38,237 nucleotides of DNA from UBA922 sp035438805 (GTDB taxonomy: Bacteria; Patescibacteriota; Patescibacteriia; Magasanikbacterales; UBA922): NCBI GenBank assembly GCA_035438805.1, contig DAORJA010000003.1, forward strand, positions 1 to 38,237, in the 5' to 3' direction. Every line of letters begins with the position of its first letter. Within the stretch, counting starts at the first letter, position 1. Positions 1 through 7,093 of the stretch are shown piece after piece. A program made the position numbers and the translations under genes. The notes beneath the pieces were generated by a model. The model did not search any database, had not been told where the DNA came from, and saw only the letters and a program-made list of their open reading frames with translations.

Positions 1-743
1 ACGAGCACTGTTCCTTTGTTATCGCTCAATAATTTCTGAAGTAATTGTAATTTTTGTTCTTTGCTGATAATAAAAATTTCTTGTTCAACATTTGCTGAAC
101 TGGTTCCTTGAGGCGCAACTTCGATTCGAAGTGGCAACTTCATGTGCTGTGATGCCATTTTTGCAATCTCAGCAGGCATAGTTGCAGAAAAAAGAAGCGT
201 CTGACGATCTTTTGGAGTAAGCGACAAGATTCGCTTGATTTGTGGCGCAAATCCAATATCAAACATGCGATCAGCTTCATCAAGAACGACAACCTTGATC
301 TGATCAAGTGTTACTGTTTTTTGTTCGAGATGATCAGCTAGTCGTCCTGGGGTTGCCACAATAATGTGTGGTTTACGACGAAGCTCATTAATTTGCATGT
401 GCATTGATGCTCCTCCGATAACTACCGCGGTTTTGAGACCAAAACTATTGCCGATTTTTCGAAGTGTTTCTTCTACCTGGAGCGCAAGTTCACGAGTAGG
501 TACAAGTACAAGTCCTTGAGCTTTCAGCTGTGACAAGCGCTGGATCATAGGCAATCCAAAGGCAAGGGTTTTTCCCGTACCGGTCTGAGCAATTCCGACC
601 ATATCTTTTCCTTCGAGTGCAACAGGAATAGACTTCGCTTGGATCGGAGTCGGCTGGGTGTACTTGTTTCGTATCAATATGTCGACGATTTTCGGAGCAA
701 GTCCGAGGTTATCAAAACCTGAAGTTTGTGGTGTGTGTTCCAT
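1..743 (-). CDS. DEAD-box ATP-dependent RNA helicase (partial, C-terminus outside window)
   Basis: The N-terminal 247 codons run leftwards off the window edge. The start ATG is at 743. Reading the minus strand I see the Q motif region (YTQPTPIQ), Walker A AQTGTGKT, PTRELA, GG, TPGR, the DEAD box VLDEAD followed by RMFDIGF, and the SAT motif (FSATMP). This is the complete RecA-like domain 1 order of RhlE/CsdA-type DEAD-box helicases, which unwind short RNA duplexes in ribosome assembly, RNA decay or cold adaptation. A consensus promoter lies about 100 bp upstream, and its leader is rich in hairpins. Domain 2 and the C-terminal tail are not visible, so the subfamily (RhlE, DeaD or SrmB) cannot be decided. 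Confidence 0.95.
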   Translation of the reverse strand, partial: MEHTPQTSGFDNLGLAPKIVDILIRNKYTQPTPIQAKSIPVALEGKDMVGIAQTGTGKTLAFGLPMIQRLSQLKAQGLVLVPTRELALQVEETLRKIGNSFGLKTAVVIGGASMHMQINELRRKPHIIVATPGRLADHLEQKTVTLDQIKVVVLDEADRMFDIGFAPQIKRILSLTPKDRQTLLFSATMPAEIAKMASQHMKLPLRIEVAPQGTSSANVEQEIFIISKEQKLQLLQKLLSDNKGTVL

Positions 744-846
744 AAAATAAATATAGTGACCCGATGTCTACTGGGCCACTACAACTATGGAACAAGAAGA
801 TTCGAGTCTATGAAGGGTAAATCCCTTCAGTAATGAATGAAATGCG

Positions 847-875
847 AGTATAGCAGAAAGAAGGTAGTTTGTCAA
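847..875 (-). promoter_or_regulatory. Sigma70-type promoter for the DEAD-box helicase
   Basis: On the minus strand TTGACA (870-875) and TATACT (847-852) are separated by 17 bp. The roughly 100-nt leader to the helicase ATG contains a 7-bp hairpin (TGAAGGG/CCCTTCA at 810-828) and another stem (GTGGCCC/GGGTCAC). A long structured leader is common for cold-responsive helicase genes, but that link is inference. Confidence 0.75.
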
Positions 876-880
876 TACAG

Positions 881-909
881 TTGACAAACTCAATGTATTT
901 TGATATACG
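881..909 (+). promoter_or_regulatory. Sigma70-type promoter for the small ORF at 939
   Basis: TTGACA (881-886) and TATACG (904-909) with a 17-bp spacer face right. Its -35 hexamer sits back to back with the -35 of the divergent helicase promoter, forming the dyad TTGTCAA...TTGACAA. Expected transcription start is near 916, leaving a short leader with a strong Shine-Dalgarno. Confidence 0.65.
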
Positions 910-938
910 TATTCGGCCAGATGCAACAGGAGGAAAGC

Positions 939-1265
939 ATGGCAAAAATCAATGGACTCGTCACAGTCCGAACCAAGGGCACAGTCACCATGAAGATCAT
1001 CGCGGGAAGTGATGGTCACAAAGCCGGTTTGCTCGAAGCATACGTCCGCAAGCATTGGCCGCTGACGAAATTCGAGGCCTACGACGCTGCCACGAAGATC
1101 GGCTTCGGAAGCAAAGACGATCTCATCGTCATGACCACTGACAACCTGTACCACGAGTGTGGAACCGCACCGAGCGGTATCCACTTTAGAACCTTCGAAC
1201 AGACCGAGTTCAATCCCCGCTCCCAGAGCGGTGTCCCCGAGTACGTCGAGGTCATCGACCTCTGA
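939..1265 (+). CDS. Hypothetical protein, 108 aa, G+C-rich
   Basis: The start at 939 is chosen because AGGAGG lies at 929-934, an unusually perfect ribosome-binding site for this window; the upstream TTG at 900 has none and would fall on the promoter -10. The product begins MAKINGLVTVRTKG and ends EYVEVIDL. It has mixed alpha/beta composition with no signal peptide, membrane segment or recognised motif. Codons are visibly G+C-rich (GTC, ATC, ACC, GGC) compared with both flanking genes, so recent transfer or a different expression class is possible. It has its own promoter and is followed by a strong terminator, so it is a monocistronic gene. Function unknown. Confidence 0.7.
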   Translation: MAKINGLVTVRTKGTVTMKIIAGSDGHKAGLLEAYVRKHWPLTKFEAYDAATKIGFGSKDDLIVMTTDNLYHECGTAPSGIHFRTFEQTEFNPRSQSGVPEYVEVIDL

Positions 1266-1287
1266 GACAACAACCCTAGGAGAAGCC

Positions 1288-1323
1288 GTGGAAACACGCG
1301 CTAGACCACCGCCGACGAAATAG
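1288..1323 (+). CDS. Possible 11-codon mini-ORF
   Basis: GTG at 1288 is preceded by AGGAGA at 1278-1283 and encodes VETRARPPPTK before TAG. It lies between the 108-aa gene and the shared terminator, in the same G+C-rich block. The Shine-Dalgarno is the only support. It may instead be a chance match or the remnant of a longer gene. Confidence 0.2.
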   Translation: METRARPPPTK

Positions 1324-1356
1324 TATCCTGCTCGCAGGACACCGGTCGGCGAGCAA

Positions 1357-1387
1357 CAAAAAATCACCAGTGTATGGTGATTTTTTG
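1357..1387 (+). terminator. Bidirectional rho-independent terminator
   Basis: Stem AAAAAATCACC (1357-1367) pairs perfectly with GGTGATTTTTT (1377-1387), with a short loop. It is flanked by A and T runs, so it can stop the rightward small ORF and, from the other strand, leftward transcripts. Confidence 0.85.
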
Positions 1388-1397
1388 TATAAATCAG

Positions 1398-1468
1398 CAG
1401 GCGCGGTAGGAATCGAACCTACGACGAAGGTTTTGGAGACCTTAGTGATACCATTTCACCACGCGCCC
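1398..1468 (-). tRNA. trnW: tRNA-Trp (CCA anticodon)
   Basis: The 5' end is at 1468. Acceptor GGGCGCG pairs with CGCGCCT (one G-U), the anticodon arm is AAGGT-CTCCAAA-ACCTT with anticodon CCA, the T arm is CGTAGG with loop TTCGATT, and the discriminator is G as usual for bacterial tRNA-Trp. The 3' CCA is not encoded. Confidence 0.95.
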
Positions 1469-1523
1469 ATATATACCGCAATACTATAGCGTACCCGCGG
1501 AATATTTTCAATATTGATAGCAC

Positions 1524-1547
1524 GATACCTGCCTTGTGGCAGGTATC
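1524..1547. repeat. 24-bp perfect palindrome between typA and tRNA-Trp
   Basis: GATACCTGCC and GGCAGGTATC form a 10-bp stem with a TTGT loop. It lies just past the typA stop and might act as a weak terminator or RNA stabiliser, though no strong T-run follows. The CCTGCC/GGCAGG core resembles the palindromes inserted in the tRNA remnants at 28.5 and 29.1 kb, so it may belong to a dispersed palindromic family. Confidence 0.6.
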
Positions 1548-1561
1548 AATAATACTATCTA

Positions 1562-3349
1562 TTAATTACTACGTTTAGCTCTATTTCGATCCACTTCTGT
1601 CAAAAATTTCTTTCGAAGTCTGATGCTTTGTGGAGTAATTTCAAGGTATTCATCATCACTCATCATTTCCATACCACGCTCAAGCGTGATTTCAAATGGA
1701 GGAGTAAGAATAATTGCGTCGTCTGATCCACTCGCACGCATGTTGGTAAGTTTTTTACCTTTGATCGCATTCACCGCCATATCCTGACCTTTGGATACAT
1801 TTCCAATTACCATTCCTTCGTAAATTTCAATGTTTGGTCCAATATAGAGTGTACCACGATCCTGGAGATTCCAGAGAGCGTATCCAAGTGCTTTTCCAGT
1901 AAGCATAGAAACCATACTTCCCACTTCTCTCTTTTCAATGACACCTACATGAGGACGGAATCCAGTCACACGTGACGCCATGATTCCTTCTCCACGAGTA
2001 TCCATCACAAACTCTCCACGATATCCAAGAAGTCCACGAGTAGGAATTTCAAAAATAATACGAGTATGTCCACCTTCAGGCATCATATTCGTCATGTTTC
2101 CTTTTCGTTTACTCATTTTTTCAATAATGGTTCCGACGTACGCATCTGGTACATCAATCGTTACTTCTTCAAATGGTTCTACTTTTTCTCCATTTTCTTC
2201 TTTAATAATTACTTTTGGCTGAGAAACCTGAAGTTCAAATCCTTCACGACGCATATTTTCAAGCAAGATTGCAATATGCATTTCTCCTCGTCCAAAAACC
2301 GTAAAGCGATCTCCACTACCAAATTCAACATGAAGACCTACGTTTACTTCGAGTTCTTTTTCAAGTCGTTCACGAATTTGTCTGCTGGTTACATACGTTC
2401 CTTCTTTTCCAGCAAATGGAGAATTGTTTACAAGAATATCCATGGAAATTGTTGGATCATCAACCTTGATTGCAGGTAATGCTTCCTGATCAGCTGAAGC
2501 ACAAATAGTTTCACCAATGTAAATATCGGGAATTCCCGCAATCATCACGATGTCCCCTGCCTCAGCAGTTGGAACTTCTTCACGAGCAAATCCTTTAAAA
2601 TTCTGAATTTTAGTAATGTTTCCTGTTCGAGTGGTTCCATCTTCATTTTTGATAAATACTTTATCACCCTGTTTCACTACACCTTCGTAAATACGTCCGA
2701 CAGCAAGACGACCAAGATAGTTATCATACGCAAGGTTGAATGGCTGCATGCGAAGCGGTTTTTCAATATCATGAGGAGCAGCTGGGACTTTTTCGAGAAT
2801 AGTGTCGAGTAATGGTTCAAGATTTTTTGCTTCATCAGTCAAATTCTTTTTTGCAACACCAAGTTTACCAATTGCATATACGGTCGTGAAATTGAGCTGC
2901 TCATCATTTGCTCCAAGATCCATGAACAATTCAAGCACCATATCATGAGCCTCCTGAGGTCGCGCAGCTGGTTTATCAATTTTGTTGAGAACAACAATAG
3001 GCTTTAATCCAATTTCAAGAGATTTTTTCAATACAAATTTGGTCTGAGGCATCGGACCTTCCTGAGCGTCTACAATAAGCAACACTGAATCAATCGATCG
3101 GAGCACGCGCTCTACTTCAGAACCGAAGTCAGCGTGACCTGGAGTATCTACGATGTTTACCTTAGTTCCTTTGTAAAACAACGAAGTATTTTTTGCATAA
3201 ATGGTAATACCACGCTCTTTTTCAAGAGTGTTTGAGTCCATTGTTTGTCCTTCCTCAGTAATCATCCCGCACTCGCGAAGCAAAGCGTCGGTCAAAGTAG
3301 TTTTGCCGTGGTCTACGTGCGCGATAATTGCAATATTTCGAATTTCCAT
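1562..3349 (-). CDS. typA: Ribosome-associated GTPase TypA/BipA
   Basis: The 595-aa product matches the usual TypA length (about 600 aa). It starts MEIRNIAIIAHVDHGKTT with the P-loop AHVDHGKT, followed by the switch I RGITI, DTPGHADFG and NKID motifs of translational GTPases. Downstream come the EF-G-like beta-barrel, domain III and V segments, and the conserved C-terminal part with IPTRGLLGYR and LTNMRASGSD. TypA binds the 70S ribosome and supports 50S assembly and stress growth. It is monocistronic, with a consensus promoter 53-81 nt upstream and a stable leader hairpin directly before the ATG. Confidence 0.98.
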   Translation of the reverse strand: MEIRNIAIIAHVDHGKTTLTDALLRECGMITEEGQTMDSNTLEKERGITIYAKNTSLFYKGTKVNIVDTPGHADFGSEVERVLRSIDSVLLIVDAQEGPMPQTKFVLKKSLEIGLKPIVVLNKIDKPAARPQEAHDMVLELFMDLGANDEQLNFTTVYAIGKLGVAKKNLTDEAKNLEPLLDTILEKVPAAPHDIEKPLRMQPFNLAYDNYLGRLAVGRIYEGVVKQGDKVFIKNEDGTTRTGNITKIQNFKGFAREEVPTAEAGDIVMIAGIPDIYIGETICASADQEALPAIKVDDPTISMDILVNNSPFAGKEGTYVTSRQIRERLEKELEVNVGLHVEFGSGDRFTVFGRGEMHIAILLENMRREGFELQVSQPKVIIKEENGEKVEPFEEVTIDVPDAYVGTIIEKMSKRKGNMTNMMPEGGHTRIIFEIPTRGLLGYRGEFVMDTRGEGIMASRVTGFRPHVGVIEKREVGSMVSMLTGKALGYALWNLQDRGTLYIGPNIEIYEGMVIGNVSKGQDMAVNAIKGKKLTNMRASGSDDAIILTPPFEITLERGMEMMSDDEYLEITPQSIRLRKKFLTEVDRNRAKRSN

Positions 3350-3362
3350 AGGTTATTTAAAA

Positions 3363-3388
3363 CGCCCCGAGCTGAAACGCTCAAGGCG
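3363..3388 (-). promoter_or_regulatory. Stable hairpin in the typA leader
   Basis: On the minus strand CGCCTTGAGC pairs over all ten positions (two G-U) with GCTCGGGGCG across a 6-nt loop and is followed by TTTT about 14 nt before the typA ATG. The shape is that of an intrinsic terminator or translation-control hairpin. No alternative antiterminator was recognised, so attenuation is only a possibility. Confidence 0.5.
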
Positions 3389-3401
3389 AAAATATGTCGA
3401 T

Positions 3402-3430
3402 AATATACAAGAAAATTATAAGAATGTCAA
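3402..3430 (-). promoter_or_regulatory. Sigma70-type promoter of typA
   Basis: Minus-strand TTGACA (3425-3430) and TATATT (3402-3407) with a 17-bp spacer, located upstream of the leader hairpin and the typA start. Confidence 0.75.
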
Positions 3431-3508
3431 GTAAAAAGGGTTGTTTAGATCACACACTACATAAAGACAGCTGTTCAAGCTAAAAAAGTAATATATGTAT
3501 ATAAACAT

Positions 3509-3534
3509 AAAGGAGCGAGTTTTATCGCCCCTTT
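3509..3534 (-). terminator. Hairpin downstream of the GST-like gene
   Basis: A 10-bp stem, AAAGGGGCGA with TCGCTCCTTT on the minus strand (one G-U), lies 18 bp past the gene's stop. The T-run is poor, so termination strength is uncertain. Confidence 0.5.
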
Positions 3535-3552
3535 ATTTGTATTAAATTGAAA

Positions 3553-4158
3553 TTATCGTCCTAACTTTGCAAGAAGAGAGATCATCGCAGGTCTAGTTTT
3601 CAATCGTCCCATCCACGCAGTGATTGAAGGATACTCGCTAAAGTCATAGTTCAATCCAAATCCAAGATTAATGATCGAACCAATACTAATGTCTGCAAGC
3701 GTGAACTCTTTTCCAGCAATATAATCTTTATCTGCAATATGAGCTTCAAGCGTTTTGAGGTACGGTTTTACATCTTCACCTGCTTTGATCGCTTCTGCCT
3801 GAGTTCCTACTGAATACATGACAAAAAGCAAAATGGTTTCAAAGTACTGCTGAGGATGAAGCGCTCCCCACCATGTCCACTGTGCAACACGCGCTTTCTC
3901 TTCAAGAGTTCTGCCAAGCAGTTCAGGTCTGTATTTTTCCGCCAAATACTGATTGATTGCAAAAGATTCCCAGAGTACAAATTCTTCATCAACCAATACT
4001 GGAACTTTTCCATTAGGGTTTAATTTCAAAAACCATTCAGATTTCTGTTCCTTCATCTTCATATTTAATTCCTTTTGTTCATAAGGAACATTCAATTCTT
4101 CCAATAACCAAATGCATTTACCCGCGCTTGAATTCGCAGATCCGTATAGTGTAATCAT
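3553..4158 (-). CDS. Glutathione S-transferase family protein
   Basis: The 201-aa protein has the GST layout: an N-terminal thioredoxin-fold domain (MITLYGSANSSAGK, LNPNGKVPVL at the G-site, then WESFAI as the Ser-containing glutathione contact), and an all-alpha C-terminal domain with the capping motif FTLADISIG. The start at 4158 is preferred because family members begin with this first beta strand; an upstream in-frame start at 4239 would add a Cys/Tyr-rich leader unlike the family. No Shine-Dalgarno is seen at either. Whether the cell makes glutathione is unknown, so the substrate could be another thiol. It could also be a stringent-starvation-like or regulatory GST homologue. Confidence 0.85.
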   Translation of the reverse strand: MITLYGSANSSAGKCIWLLEELNVPYEQKELNMKMKEQKSEWFLKLNPNGKVPVLVDEEFVLWESFAINQYLAEKYRPELLGRTLEEKARVAQWTWWGALHPQQYFETILLFVMYSVGTQAEAIKAGEDVKPYLKTLEAHIADKDYIAGKEFTLADISIGSIINLGFGLNYDFSEYPSITAWMGRLKTRPAMISLLAKLGR

Positions 4159-4251
4159 AGCATCACAACAGTAATAAAATAGTCGAGCGTAAAAAAGCAC
4201 TCGAATACGTAGTATATATGAATTAAACGAGTTGATCAAGTGTGGAAAACT

Positions 4252-5103
4252 TTAGAGATTCTTCATGCCTGAACCATTCTCTTGTTCAAGTGAAGTTTTT
4301 TTCACACTAAGCGCTCGGAAGACTGCAACAACCATTGCAAGCGTCACGATATATGGGACAGAGAAAAAAAATCCTAATGAAAGCGCAGTCATAGCAAGCT
4401 TAGGAAGTGCAAAAGCGAACACTGAAAGCGTAAATACCTCTTTCCAGGTATAGCGTTCACTTACAGGCTGCTTGGTAGTGCGAGTGTAGACGAGATACAT
4501 GAGTGACGAGCAGATGAGGAGATATGCCAAGAGCCCAAGTCCCCATACGAGGAACACAATCGCAAGTATAACCACGACAAGCATCGGTCTCCATGCGCCC
4601 ACCAAATTCTGAAGTGTATTAATTGCATCAGCACGTGAAAAAGAAACATTAGGCACATCAGAAAAATCTTCCTTCGTGCTTCCAAAAATGTCTGCAGTGT
4701 TTGAAAGAATATGATCCTTGGTAACCAGAATTCCTTTATCTGAAGAACTTACAAATTCTTCTACCGTGAGTGTGCTTGTAGACACAGTATCAACAACGAC
4801 AACCAATGTTCCCTCTTCTTCTGTTTCAAATGTACGAACATATGGCTGTTCTACTCCTGTGACAGAAAGCACATGATCAGTAACCGTTGCATGAAAATCT
4901 GGTACTTCTTTTTCAACCATTCCTTGCACTCCTGCTACCATGCCAGGAATTGCTCTAAAAGTAACAAAAAATGCTGCGCCAAGGGCTAACATAAAAACGG
5001 TCAATACAAAAAACCACGTAGACTTTTTTGACTGTTTTGATTGTGCTGCAAACCAAATTGGATTAGTAAAACTTTTATACAGTAATTCGAAAAAATATTT
5101 CAT
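4252..5103 (-). CDS. DUF1189-like membrane protein
   Basis: This 283-aa protein has a first membrane segment near residues 30-50, an extracytoplasmic-looking region of about 110 residues rich in Val/Thr/Asp, and three or four hydrophobic segments in the C-terminal half (about 165-200, 225-265). The N-terminal start MKYFFELLYKSFTNPIWF and the overall topology resemble DUF1189 proteins, whose role is unknown. It sits between rpmG and the GST gene on the same strand. Confidence 0.7.
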   Translation of the reverse strand: MKYFFELLYKSFTNPIWFAAQSKQSKKSTWFFVLTVFMLALGAAFFVTFRAIPGMVAGVQGMVEKEVPDFHATVTDHVLSVTGVEQPYVRTFETEEEGTLVVVVDTVSTSTLTVEEFVSSSDKGILVTKDHILSNTADIFGSTKEDFSDVPNVSFSRADAINTLQNLVGAWRPMLVVVILAIVFLVWGLGLLAYLLICSSLMYLVYTRTTKQPVSERYTWKEVFTLSVFAFALPKLAMTALSLGFFFSVPYIVTLAMVVAVFRALSVKKTSLEQENGSGMKNL

Positions 5104-5158
5104 ATTAATTTAATAATTCAAAACAGCGCCTAAGGTAGGGCTGTTTTTGAGTAAGATC

Positions 5159-5326
5159 TTATTTGGTCTCTTTATGCATGGTGTGTTTCTTGCAGTGTTT
5201 GCAAAACTTTGAGATTTCAAGACGTTGTTTGATTGCTTTGTTCTTGTTTTTGAAATACGTCACCGTCTTACACTCAGTACATGAGAGTTTGATCTTATTT
5301 TGTCGTTCTTTTGACTTGGAAGCCAT
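5159..5326 (-). CDS. rpmG: 50S ribosomal protein L33
   Basis: A 55-aa basic protein starting MASKSKERQNKIKLSCTECK and containing two Cys pairs (CTEC and CKHC) as in zinc-binding L33 (C+ form). KFCKHCKKHTMHKETK is the conserved C-terminus. It has its own consensus promoter 31-59 bp upstream. A hairpin just past the stop (CAAAACAGC/GCTGTTTTTG, about 5119-5149) may terminate or attenuate read-through into the DUF1189 gene. Confidence 0.95.
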   Translation of the reverse strand: MASKSKERQNKIKLSCTECKTVTYFKNKNKAIKQRLEISKFCKHCKKHTMHKETK

Positions 5327-5356
5327 AATACAGGAACTAAAAATGAAGTATCAAAA

Positions 5357-5385
5357 TAATACAGGATTACCAGGTATATGTCAAG
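5357..5385 (-). promoter_or_regulatory. Sigma70-type promoter of rpmG
   Basis: Minus-strand TTGACA (5380-5385) and TATTAT (5357-5362) with a 17-bp spacer, about 30 bp before the L33 start. Confidence 0.75.
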
Positions 5386-5403
5386 TACAGGTCTTAGTAT
5401 AGT

Positions 5404-5814
5404 CTAGCCAAGCCATGCTCCGAGAATCATTCCCATCCCCGCAAATTTCACCAATGAGTATGCTGTATTGATAAAAAAATACCTGAATGACTTTCCATCC
5501 CAAAGTACACTATCGAGCTGAGTAACCATGACATACCCAAACCATACAAGGATGCCCACATGTGCCCCTCCAAGAATACTGAATTCTCCAAACCATCGAA
5601 TAGTAAACAAAAGCACGATAGCGCCAATTGCAGCACCAAGTGCTGCAATTACCATAAAGGGCACCATATTCTTCTTGCCTTTTTCCATTTGCTCTGGAGT
5701 AATACCTGATGCTTTTCTCCACACCGTCCCAAACAAAAATTTAGAATACCATAACATTCCAAGAGCTTGAGCAAAAACCATGCACACAAGCACCGGAAGA
5801 ATATAGTGAGTCAT
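5404..5814 (-). CDS. DUF1761 membrane protein
   Basis: The 136-aa protein has four predicted transmembrane helices (about 5-25, 50-70, 78-98, 112-132) and the DUF1761 hallmarks: a first helix with GMLWYSKFLFG and the Trp residue, a GITPEQM-type loop, and a small C-terminal helix (GMGMILGAWLG). Members are small integral membrane proteins of unknown function. It lies upstream of rpmG on the same strand but rpmG has its own promoter between them. Confidence 0.8.
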   Translation of the reverse strand: MTHYILPVLVCMVFAQALGMLWYSKFLFGTVWRKASGITPEQMEKGKKNMVPFMVIAALGAAIGAIVLLFTIRWFGEFSILGGAHVGILVWFGYVMVTQLDSVLWDGKSFRYFFINTAYSLVKFAGMGMILGAWLG

Positions 5815-5865
5815 ATAGATGAAGTTACTAAATTATGAGGAAAGTATAGCATAGTATGTTTTCAA

Positions 5866-5897
5866 ACAAAAAACACCAGATGTATCTGATGCTTTTT
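5866..5897 (-). terminator. Rho-independent terminator after the 325-aa gene
   Basis: On the minus strand GCATCAGAT pairs with ATCTGGTG and is followed by a run of six T. The mirrored A/T flanks mean it could also work on the other strand. Confidence 0.75.
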
Positions 5898-5941
5898 GGG
5901 ATACGGCCGATTTTTCAATCAGCCTAATCCTCCTTACATAC

Positions 5942-6919
5942 TTACGTGCCACCCCCACGAAGCTGTCTAATGAACTGTCCGATGACCTTCTTGTACGCGA
6001 CGACCTGTCCCTTCAGTCGCTCATTCTCGAGCTTCAGTCGCTCATTCTCGAGCTCGAAGTCGCTATCGATTTTCCCGTCCGACATGACCATTGGAAGCTG
6101 AACTTCTGGAACAGTAGCTTCAGCAGATGTCGGCGAGTTGAGTGCTTCAGGAGGTGCTGGTATCACCTCAGAAGGAGCTGGCGGCGGAACACCCTTCGCA
6201 GCTTCAGAGATACCCACGCTAACACACCAGTCCACGGGCGTCATGCCAGGAACGAACTTGCCGTAGCCGAGACCACGAGGTCCTTCATACACATTGCCAT
6301 GCTCATCAGTGCCGACAATGATACCGAGACTACGAGCTTTTACGATCATCTGCTTAAAAGCACCCTCGTCCTTCTGGTCGTTCTTGTAGCAGTGCTGGCT
6401 CGGACGAAGCTGGCTGTATCGGAACACAGCACTCCCGACGAGGGTGTAGATGCTCTTCAGGATCTGGAACATCATCTTGGACACACCTGGGAGCTTTCTG
6501 AAGCGCTCCTCGGTCATTGGCTCAGACGTCTGCCGTTGAGTATCTTCAGCTCTCATATCGTTTTCCTCACACTCTTCTGTGTGTTCATGCTCATGGTCGA
6601 CAGGAGCTTCCTGAGAACCATCCACCACTGGAACAGCTGGTGGAGTATCTGCCGCATTCGTGATCTCGAGATCCGGTATTTCGTGGATATTAAAGAATTT
6701 CCACGTCCCCCGTTTCTCATCCACGGGCAGCATGATTTTCTTTTGTAGACAGAGTGCGAATGCCTCTCCTGCCCACTTTTTTGGATCATCATTAAAACAC
6801 GCTGGACGGAATCCTGGCACGAGAAAGATATCCCGCGTCACCTGCCTTCCCACATGTTCTTTTTTTAATTGATTGATCCACCGAATCATCATATTTTTAC
6901 GATGTTCAGTGCTTGCCAT
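5942..6919 (-). CDS. Hypothetical Pro/Ala-rich coiled-coil protein
   Basis: The 325-aa product has an N-terminal domain (about 1-85) rich in basic and aromatic residues, an acidic His/Glu linker (about 95-120, with HEHEHTEEC), a second globular part (about 130-235), a Pro/Ala-rich linker, and a C-terminal coiled coil containing two exact copies of ENERLKL-type heptads. The DNA under the heptads is an 18-bp tandem repeat near 6010-6050. Codons are more G+C-rich than neighbouring genes. A strong Shine-Dalgarno (AAAGGGGG) precedes the ATG and a promoter lies about 50 bp upstream. No signal peptide or membrane segment. Function unknown; it could be a DNA- or RNA-binding scaffold. Confidence 0.75.
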   Translation of the reverse strand: MASTEHRKNMMIRWINQLKKEHVGRQVTRDIFLVPGFRPACFNDDPKKWAGEAFALCLQKKIMLPVDEKRGTWKFFNIHEIPDLEITNAADTPPAVPVVDGSQEAPVDHEHEHTEECEENDMRAEDTQRQTSEPMTEERFRKLPGVSKMMFQILKSIYTLVGSAVFRYSQLRPSQHCYKNDQKDEGAFKQMIVKARSLGIIVGTDEHGNVYEGPRGLGYGKFVPGMTPVDWCVSVGISEAAKGVPPPAPSEVIPAPPEALNSPTSAEATVPEVQLPMVMSDGKIDSDFELENERLKLENERLKGQVVAYKKVIGQFIRQLRGGGT

Positions 6920-6964
6920 ACACCCCCTTTATGCACCCTCATGTGAAATTAAGGATGACAACAG

Positions 6965-6993
6965 AAGATAGCGTATTTTTATAAAAAAGTCAA
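6965..6993 (-). promoter_or_regulatory. Promoter of the 325-aa gene
   Basis: Minus-strand TTGACT (6988-6993) and TATCTT (6965-6970) with a 17-bp spacer, upstream of a strong ribosome-binding site. Confidence 0.6.
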
Positions 6994-7049
6994 TAGTCAA
7001 AATTCAAAAATAAAAAATAATAAATCATAATCATTAGTTAAAAAAATTA

Positions 7050-7071
7050 AACAACCCTGTATAGGGTTGTT
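7050..7071 (-). terminator. Terminator after the LUD gene
   Basis: ACAACCCT and AGGGTTGT form an 8-bp stem, continuing on the minus strand into TTAATTTTTTT. It lies 23 bp past the LUD stop. Confidence 0.8.
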
Positions 7072-7093
7072 CGTGTGGAAATAGATGGTTAAA

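Noticed and set aside
768..1367. 199-codon minus-strand frame opposite the 108-aa gene
   Set aside because: It is antisense to the small gene, covers both promoters, and lacks a ribosome-binding site; the plus-strand frame has promoter, AGGAGG and terminator.
2066..2479. Plus-strand frames inside typA and other antisense frames inside glyQS, mod, res and the Fn3 gene
   Set aside because: They are frame shadows of strongly supported minus-strand genes with no independent start signals or motifs.
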